The notes under the pieces were generated by a model. That model made no database searches and was not told the origin of the DNA. It saw nothing but the letters and a program-made list of their open reading frames with translations. DNA of 64,000 nt from assembly GCF_018687715.1 (NCBI RefSeq), contig NC_056766.1, positions 5,794,501-5,858,500 of the forward strand, read 5' to 3'. The position numbers and the translations under genes are program-made. This document shows, piece by piece, positions 23,658 to 36,600 of the stretch. Origin of the DNA: Carya illinoinensis. Its lineage: Eukaryota; Streptophyta; Magnoliopsida; Fagales; Juglandaceae. Within the stretch, counting starts at the first letter, position 1. Every line of letters starts with the position of its first letter.

Positions 23658-23681
23658 GTCGTCGTCGTCGTCGTCGTCATC

Positions 23682-23728
<47 letters not shown>
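23658..23728. repeat. Compound (GTC)n-(TC)n microsatellite
   Basis: Seven GTC units are followed after a short spacer by about 22 TC units. Confidence 0.9.
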
Positions 23729-23732
<4 letters not shown>

Positions 23733-24154
23733 TGGCCAAGCAACGTACAGAACAGACAAAAGAATACGACGCAAGAGCTAGCCAGCTAGTTCTACGTGCG
23801 CACAAATTAATATATATAGAAGACTACTGTGTGTGTATATATACATATACATATAGTACTTTTTGTTTAATATTTCGTAGAAAAAAAAAAGGGGTGGTTC
23901 GATTTTCTTCGATCTTTATTGAAGAAAACTGTAAAATATCGAAGAAACTGACGTGTCCTTTGGGCGACCGACCGTATTGAGACCATTTGTGGTTCTAGCT
24001 ACTACGAACCTACAGCCTTTAAGAGATGGACACACTACGCTCTAAGCCAACGGTTGATCACACACACGTATATATGTTCCTGGTCTCTCTGAGACAGAAA
24101 AAAGAAGATTTTATAATTTATTTCCATTTACTTAAGAGATAGTTATAATTTTTA

Positions 24155-24285
24155 AAGTAAATTTATAAATTGATTTGATATAATCGAGTTAGTATTAGAC
24201 TTAAAATCAATCTTTTTTTTATAAATAGATATAACGTCTTGCATCAAATCATTTTAATTTATAAATTTATTTTTGTGAGATTTAT
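24155..24285. mobile_element. Foldback AT-rich MITE-like element
   Basis: aaatttataaattgatttgat on the left is complemented by atcaaatcattttaatttataaattt on the right, separated by about 70 bp. Confidence 0.4.
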
Positions 24286-25016
24286 ATTTAGACATAATCT
24301 TAATGGACGATACCAATTATGTTCGTTCGAGTACTATAATTTAATGAGTAATATTATAAATTACGCTCTTATTTTACTCTCATCCTATTATATAAAATGT
24401 AACAAATCAATACCCTTGACCTTCATTTTTTTTTTCTAAAAGAAAAAAATTTAAAAGTTGATAGACACTGTCACTTGATCATGATCATCATAATAAGATG
24501 AAAGCACGGTTTAAATATAGAATTTTCCTAATTTAATACGTTGAAATGCGACTTGAATCCAAAACCACAGTACTTATCACGTTATTAAATTAATACACTC
24601 GCACTCGTCACTCTTATGTATAAATTATTGATATAATGATAGAAATAGGCCTATATGTGATATAATTATAAAAATTCATATTCTAATATTTCATATCAGC
24701 ATGATATCCCACTTGATTAATGTGAATTTCAGCTCTATATATTAATCAATGTTGAAATTATTTAGTATAAATAATTAATGCTATTAATTTGGAGAGGGAG
24801 GGAGAGATTTATATATAATACTAGTTCAAGATTTATGGAGTCATAAAATCAATTTCAAAAGACTTGAAACCATGACAATAGGATCCACTCACTGAAGCCA
24901 AACAGGGTGGTTTTTTTCATGCCTTGCACATTATAAATACAAGAGCTGTGTTTGAGAGTTTTATTGCAGGAGCTAAAGTTGCTAGAGAGAGAGAGAGTGA
25001 GAGAGATCAGAGAGAG

Positions 25017-28000
25017 ATGAGAAGCTTACAGCAGCAACAGCAGCAAGGGAGTCTGGATGTAGTCCGATCATCAAGAGGTGGAGGGAGTAACCGCATAGCA
25101 GCCTTTGATATGGAGGGAGATGTCCCACCTTTTGTCGATCCCGATATCACTACTAACAACGATAAACAGTTTGATCATGATGAAGACCCTAATCATCAGG
25201 TCTCTCTCTCTTTTCTTTCTCCTCCATGCATGCTGCATTAGTTTTTTTTCATCTAAATTTCTCAGTTTTTAATTTTGATCTTCGCCTGCAGGCCTCTGAC
25301 CTTCTAGCAAGCTCCTCATTATTCTAATCATCGTTAATATTTACCATGACTGTGTTGTTTCAATGTTTTCAGAACTTACCAGCTTGTGAGGATGAACAAT
25401 TGAGTACAAATATTATTAATACAGTTTCTGATTGTTTTTGATGTTCCAGAAACCTGGATGGAGAAAGTTTCTATCACATGTAGGTCCTGGATTCCTTGTC
25501 TCTTTAGCTTATCTTGACCCAGGCAATTGTGAGTCTCTCTCTCTCTCTCTCTGTGCATGTATTTATTTGAAAAGTTGATGACATCATTTGGATATATTGT
25601 ATCATGTCACAGTGGAGACTGATCTGCAAGCTGGAGCAAGTCATGGATATGAGGTAAATAAAACATCAAAAACAGTTGAGCATATACACAGAAAGATGGA
25701 GAAAGAACGGGAAAACTAATTAAGTACATGCAAGAAAGCATTTGATAATTAATTCAAAGCATAGAATCCTAATGCTATCCTACTAATAATTAGTAATGGG
25801 AAAATCATTTTTCCAAGAGAAAAGAAAACTCAGCATTCATGGTTGTGCTATCTGGTGTATATTTTTCAGCTAATCTGGGTGGTTCTCATTGGGTTGGTGT
25901 TTGCACTCATAATCCAATCCCTGGCTGCAAATCTTGGTGTAAGCACAGGTAAGGCTACAAAACTAACAAATCTCTAGGAATCTACCCAAAATAAGATAGC
26001 AAAGTAAGATAATGTAGTTTGTTTGTGCATATCGATCTCAGGCAAACACCTTTCAGAATTATGCAAGGCCGAGTACCCAAAATATGTGAAGTATTGCCTG
26101 TGGTTGCTGGCCGAGGCTGCTGTCATAGCTGCTGACATACCCGAAGGTCTAATTTTTAAAAAAACTGAGAAATTTTCCGACATAAATATTTATTTCTGAA
26201 TCATGTCAATGATTTTATGCTTTTCTTCGATCTTATCTGTGTCTGTATCTTCGATCTGCATTTTGGAAATGGAAAACAGAACATATTACATAAAAGAAAG
26301 AGAGAGAAAATATAGCTGATGTCAATTTTGTATTTATGGCAGTGATTGGGACAGCCTTTGGACTAAACATACTGTTCCACATACCAGTATGGACTGGAGT
26401 TTTGATCACTGGTTTAAGCACTCTCTTACTCCTTGGTCTGCAGAGATATGGGGTAATTCCTTTCTTTTCACTTAAAAGAACATTAATTTATCAGTCCATT
26501 AAAAGTGGGAATCATGCATCTTGTCTTGCTCATCAATTATATATCAAGTTCTTTTTTACTCTAAATTTTATTATTTTCAATCATGTCGACTAGTTTAATC
26601 GATCGATGTGATACATCAGCTATCGTCAATACGGTGTAAGGATGATAAGTAGAATTTTTTTTAAAAGTAACATTTTTATTGTCATTTTTTTTTAAGGAAA
26701 AGGATTAAAAAATCCGAATCCAATATATATAGTTTAATTGATTGATTACCGACAAACATACATCCTCTGCATTTAGGAGATGATCATGAAGTGCAGAACT
26801 AATGGCATGTGGTGATGCATGGGTGCACATATCTTTCCAGCTGTGATGAATGTGGTTGCAGCCATTAATTGATGATGAACAGCGTGCATCATGCATGCTC
26901 TTAACTTGTCTCACTCTTGCTGAGACCACTGGGAGAGAATCCTGAACAGTGAACAGAAAATTCAATGAGGTTTCTGTAGCACTAACACCACCCGTCTAAC
27001 ACTTCCTTACCCTTGTTTCTACATCATTGGTTTTTGTTTGTATTTGCATGGCCAGATTCTGCACATGGGAAGGTTTAGGTAAAGGAATCCTTTATCTGTC
27101 GGCTTGTTTATTCACACACCAAATACACTCTTAATATAGAAGTTTACTATGTTCATAATATAAAAAAAGTATTTATCGAAATACTAGATCATACAGTCTA
27201 TAAGCTCATATTTATAATTCATTTTTATCAAAATGAATGAGCGGAGTTTAGTTCAAATCATTTCTCTTTCTATTTTGATATATTTATGACTACATAAAAT
27301 TAATCTCATAATAATTAACTAAACTCTTAGGAAAAATGAAGATCATTTGCTTGTAACTATTTGTATTAAAATATTTGAAGGAATATGTCCATGATGCCTT
27401 CATTTGGTTTATATTCTACACAAGTTGCTTTTTAAAAAGAAAAAAATATATTCATCATCTTATCAGCATCCCATTATGTGGCATTAGACGATAAGTTCAC
27501 AAATAAAATACCACATCATGAGATGATGAAAAGATGATAGAAATTAAGATGATGAGTAACATTACTCATTTAAGACGTTAGATTATATTATATTAACTTC
27601 ATATATATATTAATTTTTTTTTTCTTTAACAAAAAACCTAGGCGCTCGGCCTGTAGACCATACATTCCTCAGGTTCCATGGGTGAAGAGTAGAGTTGACT
27701 CTCTCAAACAATAAATTGATATTTGATTAATATCAGACAATTTATAATTTTTAATATCTGACACATTTATCTTCTATTATTTATAGGGAAATGCTTCGGG
27801 TCCCAAATTTATATACCGATTTTCTTTTTTACTTAGTGATTAAGGAAATGTCTTTTTAGTGATGTTGTGAATTTGTTTCAAAAAATAAAATTTAAGAATA
27901 GAAAAAAAAAATGAATGAAAAAAAATCAAAAATAATTAAAAAAAATTTGCTTTATTCAGTAGGTTTTCAGGCTATATCTCTCGGTTAATAATTTGTCTTC

Positions 28001-31000
28001 TTTCTTCTATATTTATTTTCTTTTTCATAGGTTAATAATTATAAACGTGCAAATGACCGTAATTAAACTCTAGATGGAAGCGAGTAAGAGAGTTGAATAA
28101 GTAGCAATAAGAAGCAATATTGGCTGGATTTTTATTTTTTAGGATTCTTGCCCGAATTCTAATGCCTAGGATGGTATAGAGATAGATACAAGAAGTGGAC
28201 CTACACATTTACAGTTGCCGGCCTAGTAAACTTCTCAATCAACACTTTAAATGCTCAACAAATGTTATGGAACTCACTCTATGTATGTGTCTATCTTTCT
28301 CATACACAAAAAATATATACTTGTATCGTTCTAATGTTTAAGGAGATGGCATATCAATGTCCCCTCAAATCTTTCGCGAACTTGATGATCTTAAATAGAA
28401 GAGAGATTGACATATGAAGGGTAGCATGCTATATTTATTGCTATCTGTATAAATATTTTGGACAATATTATATATAAGCTATAAATTATGTAAGACACAT
28501 TTCTTGTCACTCTCCCTTCCATTTAAAACCCTCAATTCAAACGAGAATTGGAGAAAGACTTTTTACAATATGGTGATTGTGTTCTAATTGGTTCTTTTTT
28601 TAATATTTTGTTTCCAAAAAATTGTGAGTGATGAACAGGTTAGGAAGCTGGAATTATTGATAGCAGTACTTGTGTTCATAATGGCTGCTTGCTTCTTTGG
28701 TGAAATGAGCTATGTGAAACCTCCAGCAGAAGGCGTGCTTAAGGGAATGTTTATACCCAAACTCAAAGGCCAAGGAGCCACCGGCGATGCCATCGCCCTC
28801 TTGGGTGCCCTTGTCATGCCGTACGATCCCTTCCCTCCTGTGATCTTATATATGAATAAAGCTAGGGATTTCAGTTTTTTCTTTTTCTTTTTTTCTTTTT
28901 TCTTTTTCTTAGTGATTAAGAAAAAAATTATTTAATATTATTGTGAATTTTTTTATTTTTTAAATATTTAAAAGTATTAAAAAATGATGTGAAAAAAAAA
29001 ATCAAAAAATGAAATTTTTAAATCTAGTGGGAGCCCCCAACGGTGGATCTAGAAGGACCCTTTATATATATAGAGAGAGAGAGAGAGATCCCGAAAGAAA
29101 ATGCTTTGTCCACGTACAAAAATATTTTACGAAATCATGAATATTACAAACTCACACTACATAATGTGATACATAAAATTCTTTTATAGTAAATTAAATT
29201 AAACGTAACATATTAAATACTCACGTTAATTCGTAAACTTACTTTTGTAAATCTCTTTATCAATCTCATATTTCTAGATTCTGAATGCTTGATAAAAATC
29301 TCCATGGCCATTGATTGCTGCTGCAGGAGTTTTTTCTTCTTCTTTTTTCTGCAGAAGTATACAAAGAATGATCTTTTCATTGCAATTTTTTTTTCCTGAT
29401 TCGACAGGCATAATCTCTTCCTCCACTCAGCTCTCGTGCTGTCCAGAAAAATACCCCCTTCTGTCCGTGGCATCAATGTAAGCTGGCCCTCTGATGCATA
29501 CACACACATACACAAATATATATGCATGAAGAAGTTGTGCATACTCTTATAATTTATCTGAGAAACTTGATGCTGCCATCTGTTTTCCAAAAACAAGTAA
29601 ATCTTTTGGACAAATCATCATTTACAATGATCATAGCATTGGTTCCAACTTATTGAGTTGAGTTTGGTTGGTGAGAAGGAGTGTTGGAATAGTAAATAGA
29701 ATTAGATTAAGTTTTGCAATTAAAATATGGTTGGTGTAATATTGTTGTTGCAGGATGCATGTCGATACTTCCTGATAGAGAGCGGATTCGCATTGTTTGT
29801 TGCATTTCTAATCAATGTTGCAGTCGTTTCTGTATCTGGTGCTGTTTGCTCAGCTGACAACCTCACAGATGACAGTGCAAATCGTTGCAATGATCTTAAC
29901 CTTAACTCGGCCTCTTTCCTTCTCAAGGTTCAAATTCATCAAATATTGAAGTTGTTTTAAGTCCATATGATCAATATTAAGCATAAATTCTTGACAAAAA
30001 ATCTTTTTTTTTTTTTTTTTTTTTATGCATGTAGAATGTGTTGGGTCGGTCAAGCTCAACCATTTATGCCATTGCATTACTGGCCTCAGGGCAAAGCTCC
30101 ACCATCACAGGAACTTATGCAGGGCAATTCATCATGCAGGTGATCTTAAAGAGTAATACTATACACCGTACTACTATCTCACTTTTATCTCACGATATAA
30201 TATGTGGTACATTTATTACAATTAGATGATAAAGAATTATCTAATAAAGGATTATCCAATAGTGATAAATGTGTTATATCTTACATAGTGAGATAAAAGT
30301 ATGATGGTAATGTGTTGTACAGAATTTTCCAATCTTAAATAATAGTATACCTAAATATATATTCTCTGTAAGAGTAAATTTGCTATTAAATTTAGTTTTT
30401 TTTTTATTTAATTTGTAGGGTTTTTTGGACCTTAAGATGAAGAAGTGGACTAGGAACCTGATGACTAGGTGCATTGCAATTACACCTAGTCTTATTGTTT
30501 CCATTATTGGTGGATCTTCAGGTGCAGGCAGACTGATCATCATAGCATCGGTTTGTAACTCTTAAAACTGTCATCTTTCTAAATGTTGATATCAATACTC
30601 AAATCTATACATATTGCAATAAATCTAACCTGTTTTGCAGATGATTCTCTCATTTGAACTTCCATTTGCTCTCATCCCTCTCCTCAAATTCAGTAGCAGC
30701 ACCACCAAGATGGGACCACACAAGAACTCAATATATGTGAGTTGTTTTCTTTTTCTTTTTGAATTCTTTGTCCATTACATTGAGATGAACAACACAAGAA
30801 TTCAATATATGCTGAGTCTCACTTGTGATGTCTGGTTAATGTAACAAAAACCTCCGAGTGCAAATTTACAAGTATAACATCAAAGCTTTTCATTATGAAA
30901 AATGGCCTTCGTATTAGATTTTGTCATCCTCAATCAAATCTGTTGGCGTCGATCATTTGTCGAAGCATCTGAACAAATATTATTCATGCAGGTTATAGTG

Positions 31001-31318
31001 ATCTCATGGATCCTGGGGTTGGGAATCATTGGGATCAACATATACTACCTGAGCACTGGCTTTGTGGGTTGGCTACTTCACAACCATTTACCAAAGATTA
31101 CAAATGTGTTCGTGGGGATCATAGTTTTCCCCCTAATGGCCGTCTACATCCTGGCAATCATCTACCTAACCTTGCGAAAAGACACTGCTATAACATATAT
31201 TGAACCCACCAAGGATACCCCAGCAGCCCAAAATAATATGGAACGCGGCCGGCCGGGATCAGAGCTTGACCGGATTCCTCACAGAGAGGATTTGGAAGAC
31301 ATCCCATTGCCGGAGTAG
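25017..31318 (+). CDS. NRAMP-family divalent metal transporter (NRAMP1/6-like)
   Basis: Thirteen exons join in phase: 25017-25199, 25450-25528, 25613-25653, 25870-25948, 26042-26146, 26343-26452, 28639-28820, 29408-29477, 29754-29927, 30035-30139, 30419-30550, 30641-30736 and 30992-31318 (1683 nt, 560 residues). All introns are GT-AG. The N-terminus has a poly-Gln run and an acidic cytosolic tail. Then come TM1 with the metal-binding DPGN (84-87) and TM6 with MPH (about 259-261, whose codons span the exon 7/8 junction), plus the family stretch [16 protein letters not shown]. This fits a proton-coupled Mn/Fe transporter of about 12 membrane segments. Exon structure and length fit the Arabidopsis NRAMP1/NRAMP6 group, whose members sit at plasma or endomembranes; assignment within the group is inference. 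The leader is GA-rich. Intron 6 is 2.2 kb and, like intron 7, contains decayed MITE sequence with the word 'agtgattaag'. No lesion is seen. Confidence 0.93.
30150..30331. mobile_element. MITE in NRAMP intron 10
   Basis: The left arm (gagtaatactatacaccgt, then ctcacttttatctcac) is mirrored by the right arm (tgagataaaagtatgatgg, then tgttgtacagaatttt). It sits 10 bases after the splice donor and leaves the acceptor at 30418 intact. Confidence 0.65.
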
Positions 31319-31914
31319 AGGGAGCCAGTTAATTTAATTTCAAGATCAAATGCTTCATTCACCTAGTAGCTACGATCTCCAGACTGTTGCATGCCTTTCC
31401 GAAGGAGATATGGCTTCCCTTGCCTGCAGTATTTGAAACTTTCTTCCAGTTCATCTACAGCTTTCTTCCTGCTTGTACTTACCAGAAGAAAACAAAAAAA
31501 TAAAACCTTTTGCCAATCCTATATACGGTAGTGTTCAGTTGTAAGTTTACCGTGTTGAACTTTCCAGTGTTGTAATATTACTTAATGTTCAGTAACCTTA
31601 TTATAATCATCTCTAACTTCTTCTTCTTTTTTTATTTAAAAAAAAAAAAATCAAATACCTTAATTTTTACCATCATGATAAATAAAATAAAATAAAAATA
31701 GTAACTTCATTTACTCGAAGATTAATAACCCTTTGAGAAAGAGAGGGAAAAAAATAGATACTGTTAATATGATAATTTTTTTTTTATAAGTAGATACTGT
31801 TAATATGATATTATTAGTAGTCACTGTTTAAGTTGCTGTGGATTAGCGTCTAAAACAAATGACTACATAATAAATATTTATTTTATTTACACTCAATTTC
31901 AGTTTAGAGAAACA

Positions 31915-32146
31915 CTAGTATGCAGCCTGGAGCATACCGCTCCACTTGACCTCTAGCCTTTCTTTTTCTTTTTTCTTTTTTGTTTTTTAACGTAATGATT
32001 AAATAAGTAATTTTAAGTATATTGATGTATTTTTTTTTTTATTCAGTGATTAAGAAAGTGATTAAAAAATGTGAAAAAATAATAATAAAAAAGAAAACAA
32101 AACAAATGGGCGGTACGCCCAGCAGTATGCTCCAGACGGCATAATA
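31915..32146. mobile_element. MITE with 'ctggagcatac' inverted ends
   Basis: The left end actagtatgcagcctggagc continues ataccgct. The reverse complement of the right end is attatgccgtctggagcata with ctgct. The interior has T-rich and 'gtgattaagaaagtgatta' words also seen in decayed elements of NRAMP introns 6 and 7. Confidence 0.65.
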
Positions 32147-32820
32147 GCCGCACCCTTTAGTTTATAGACTTAACAAAGAAACCCTATGAGAGAGAAGCTC
32201 TCTGTTTTCTCCTATATCTCCCCACTGCTGCCTACATCCTTCTCCCTCCCTTGTTCATGTGAAAATCCCATCATTATCATCATCATCCTTATTCAAGGCA
32301 TAATTCAGAGTTTATACATATATATATACATATATTTCTCCTCCCTTTGTGTCCATCTTTCCCCCATACGCCATTTTCTGTCTATTCCTACCAATTAATA
32401 CATCTCTAAGATCTCTTTCATCTACCTACCCTCTCTTCTTTCTCTTTTTATTTTGTTGCTACTAAGTACTACTCCTACTAATACAACCACTACTGCTATC
32501 AACCTTTAGATATGTTATTTCTATGACCCTCCAACAGATTCAAGATGTGATCTACAAAATCTTCATTCTTCCTATCCGAACTCAAATCCAATCTCTACGA
32601 ATCTAAATATTAAATTCCTCCCTACTGCTGGCAATTCGTAAATGAAAAAGATTTGGTATTTTAGTTCTATAAAGATAAAGAGTGAAGATCTTCGATGCTC
32701 CAGTTCAATAAAGACCAATGCACCATTGCAACATAAAAACTTGCTAAATGCATCACAATACTTGTAGTTTACTATCTAGAGTTTTTTCAACAATCATAGA
32801 TGGCAGAAGGTGGTAATTTT

Positions 32821-32922
32821 AATCATAGATAACAATGTTTTCTCTTGTATACCCGTGTACTTGGACTATGTCTATTCTTATTAATAATATTTTAATCGTT
32901 TACCTGTCAAAATAAAAAAGGT
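32821..32922 (+). mobile_element. Very short 5'-truncated LINE tail
   Basis: About 100 bp holding the 3' UTR phrase of the local LINE family (cccgtgtacttggactatg, then ttattaataat) and ending in aataaaaaag. It is flanked by the direct repeat ggtggtaatttt at 32809-32820 and 32923-32934, a 12-bp target-site duplication. Confidence 0.7.
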
Positions 32923-33084
32923 GGTGGTAATTTTCTCTGTAAAGAGGACGGCCTCAAAATTAACAATCCAGTGTGTCGTGAACTCATGACACATTTCCAT
33001 GCAAAAAAAAAAAAAAAAAAATCCTCCTAAAGTGACTTCATTAAAATAATCATTACTACAAGAGAGTAGACATAGCGCCCCGGC

Positions 33085-33112
33085 GGGGGGCGGGGGGGGG
33101 GGGGGGGGGGGG
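33085..33112. repeat. Poly-G tract with one interruption
   Basis: Six G, one C, then 21 G on the + strand, shortly beyond the SWI3C stop. It could form a G-quadruplex or be a length-variable or misread homopolymer. Confidence 0.85.
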
Positions 33113-33615
33113 AGATCTAATAAACAAGGTGATATTTCTATCAGAGGGATTTTTCCAAACTTATTGTTGGAATATACCCATTGCGCAATTGAATGCGCGC
33201 ATCGATTTTGTGATTGATGACTCTACCACAATACATGAGATTGCAAATAGGATGAAATTTCTAGCAATTTAAAGCTTTCTAATTTAAGAATGTAATCTTC
33301 ATATCACTTGGAAAAATTGGAAGTAAATTCATGGAAGAGAAACAGAAGTGGAATATATAATTAACACTAGTTTCATAGTACAATTCACTTGGAAAAATCT
33401 AATTTCTATTTTTCTTCACTGTTTACAATTACAGGCCCTACATGAACTGCCACTTATAACTTCTATGTAGATCACAACCCTGAAAATGTAGAGGCAGATA
33501 AAAATTTGATGGCTAGTTTATATAATTCTTATCCCTCCTTTTCGCTCACAATGCAGAAATGAATCACTGAAAGGAATTAGAATCATAAAATTTGGAATTC
33601 ATCAAGTTATCCTTT

Positions 33616-36600
33616 TCAACCTAAACCGGAGTTAGTACCAGATACTGGTCGTAGCATTGGATGATTGAGAGTAGGCTGTGCATTCCCAGAGCCACTAAAA
33701 TTTGAGGTAGACGAGGGCTGCTGTATTGCTGCTATGGGCAGCCTTGGCCCCAACCCAAACATTTGCTGCCGTGGCATAAATGGCATGTGGGGATGGACTG
33801 GTTGGTTGTTGCCATATCCTGGAATGCTTGGCTGTGAAGGTGAAGCTGACATTATTTGTTGCCTATTGTTGGTGTTATTGTTCACCATAGACGGACCAGG
33901 TAGACTGGGTGACGCAACGCCAGCAGGTCCAAACCGAGTTGATATCATGCGATTCCGCTCAGCAGCATATCTCTGTCTTGTCCTCTCCGCTTGTTCACAT
34001 TCTTTCATCAAAAATGTTTCCACTTCAGCAAATTGCTTCAACTTCAGCTCTAATCTTTTCAACTGTCAGAAATTTTGTAAAAGAAAAATGGAAAAAGAAA
34101 TTTTAATTTTCTTTCAAGGAGGGGTTCATACTTAATAAATATAATTTGTACATTTCAATTTCAGTAAATGTCTACAGCATATAAAAGCATTGGTAAAAGA
34201 TACTACAATGATAAACTATATACGGAAGTGACAACATAAATAAAAGGGTGATTTATTGGTGTGCCAATTTTGATTCTCAGAAAATATCCAACATTTCTAG
34301 AGCAGCATGATTTTGCACGTTAGATAATTATGTCTTGCATGGCACCATATATAGAAGTTAAACATTCAACAAGAAGATAACACTAAAGGTAATGAATGAA
34401 TGCAGGCAGATGATAGTAATGTTCCCTTTTAAACAAGTTGACGAAAGTGATAACATTATGGCATTAGAAACATATTGGGCTTATTTGGTGAATTGTAGTT
34501 ACACGACATATAAAATGACCAATAAATACAGCTTGACTCAAAACTTCAAGCAATTAATTAATGATGTGAATTTCCGAATCTTTATCGTATTGCTGCTAAT
34601 AGGGAGGCTTTAGTGGCAGATATGCGGTTTCTCCATCATGGAACTCTTCAGTGGGATGTTCTTTTCAACAGGACTTTCATGATTGGGAATTATCTTCTGT
34701 ATCAGATTTTCTCAGCCTCCGATACTCCATGGGGACTCCTATGGCACAGTATGATCGTGTGAAGTGGAGGTCTAATAATCATAAGAAATTTACTTTAAAG
34801 GCGTACTACAAAATTTTGACCACACAAAACCATCCTCTGTTCCCTTGGAAGAATATTTGGCAGTCTCGTGTGCCCTCAAAAGTAGCATTCTTTGTATGGA
34901 ACACTGCACTTGGGAAGATCTTGACCACGAATAACGGGTTGTGTAGTGATGGATTGGTGTTATATGTGCAAAAAGAATGGAGAATCTGTGGATCACCTTC
35001 TACTACATTGTGAGGTTACAAGGGAGATATGGGATGAGATTTTCCAAAGGGTCAGCGTTGCTTGGGTTATGCCTTTGAGGGTGGTGGATTTGTTGGGATG
35101 TTGGGAGGAAGATACAAGGCTGCCAGCAAGTGGCAGCAGTGTGGAAGATAATCCCACTATGTATCATGTGGTGTGTTTGGTCGAAAAGAAATGCACGTCG
35201 CTTTGAAGACAAGAAGCACACTATGGCAGAGCTAAAGAACTTTTTTCTTCACACTTTACTGCTTGGTTTTCCGCTATTGTACTAAATGGGAACAATGTCC
35301 ATGATTTCTTGTCTTTAATTCCTCACTCATAGAATGTACTTAGGTACCTTATGTATACTTCATGTGTACACGGGTCATGCCTATTTTATTCTGATCAATA
35401 ATATTTATCTTTTACTTTAAAAAAAAAAATTAATGATGTGAATGGTCGCCTACAAACCAATAAATTAAATGGCCACTCTGGTTTACAACATTCGTTTTTA
35501 AGCCAAGAAATAAAAGATTCAAAAGTTTTAGAAAACCAGCAAGCAACCAACAGAGCCAAATACATTTCAAGTGCTTCCCCTCTAGGCTTGGTTCCAATTT
35601 ATACCAAGAGATTCAACTCCAGCAACTTTTAGTTTTTTATTGGTAAAAGAAATTATATCGATCAAAAGGAGGCAAATGCCCAAGCATACGGGACATATAC
35701 AAGAGCAACGCCTAAGCGTGCTAATTTAGGGATACAAGGAATTCATGAAAAGATGTGCCATGGAAATCAATTACAATCAACCAATGAAGCAAGGTAATGA
35801 AAAACAAATTTCTAAACTCTTCCATCAATCGCTCTTGATCTTCAAAGCTTCTTACATTCCGCTCCCTCCAAATGCACCACCATAGACATATAGGTATCAT
35901 CTTCCATATGGATGCAATTTGAGAGTTGCCCCGAATACCTTTCCAAGAGGCTAGAAAGTCACATACCCTTTCCGGCATCACCCAAGCTAAACCCAATCGA
36001 GCAAAAACTTCATTCCACAAGGTCATAGCAACCTCACAATGTAGTAATAGATGGTCAGTGGACTCGCCACTCTTCTTGCACATATAACACCAATCCATAA
36101 CTATGATGCCACATTTCCTCAAGTTGTCTATAGTCAGAATCTTCCCCAAAGAGGCTGCCTTTGGAGGTGCCTTTGTCCTCCATATGCTCTTCCATGGGAA
36201 AAAATCTGAGTTCTGCATGGTCAAAGAATGATAGAAAGAACGGGCTGTGAAGACTCCCTTCTTAGAAGGGCGCCAATGAATCTTGTCTTCACCTACCCCA
36301 GACACCCGAGTGGAGTACACCTAGTTAAAAAACACCGAAAATTCATCCATTTCCCAGTCTTGCGCATCTCTAAGGAAGGAAATGTTCCATTGAGGAATGC
36401 CATTGGAGATGATAACTAGATCCGCAATTGATGCCTCTTTTATTCTAGCTAAGCCATAGACTTGAGGAAAAACGTCCTTGAGTGCCCGATCACCACACCA
36501 TAAATCTTGCCAAAATTTTACCTTTACTCCATTTCCAACTTTGAAGCAAGTATGTGCGGCATATGTGTCCCAACCTCTTCTAATATTTTTCCAAAGCCCA

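Larger units (their letters stand above)
18401..25016. other. Intergenic stretch upstream of NRAMP, rich in MITEs and microsatellites
   Basis: No gene is seen. Individual elements are listed separately. The rest is A/T-rich sequence, with the NRAMP promoter presumably in the last 1-2 kb. A GA/CT-rich zone at 23513-23728 and a GA-rich leader at about 24985-25016 are the only regulatory-looking signals. Confidence 0.5.
31319..33615. other. Intergenic stretch between the convergent NRAMP and SWI3C genes
   Basis: It contains the 3' UTRs of both genes, a MITE at 31915-32146, CT-rich non-coding sequence at about 32200-32450, a short LINE tail at about 32821-32922, and a G-tract at 33085-33112. No further gene is seen. 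Confidence 0.55.

Noticed and set aside
33665..34135. 156-codon plus-strand frame over the last SWI3C exon
   Set aside because: It is antisense to a well-supported coding exon, and its composition mirrors that exon.
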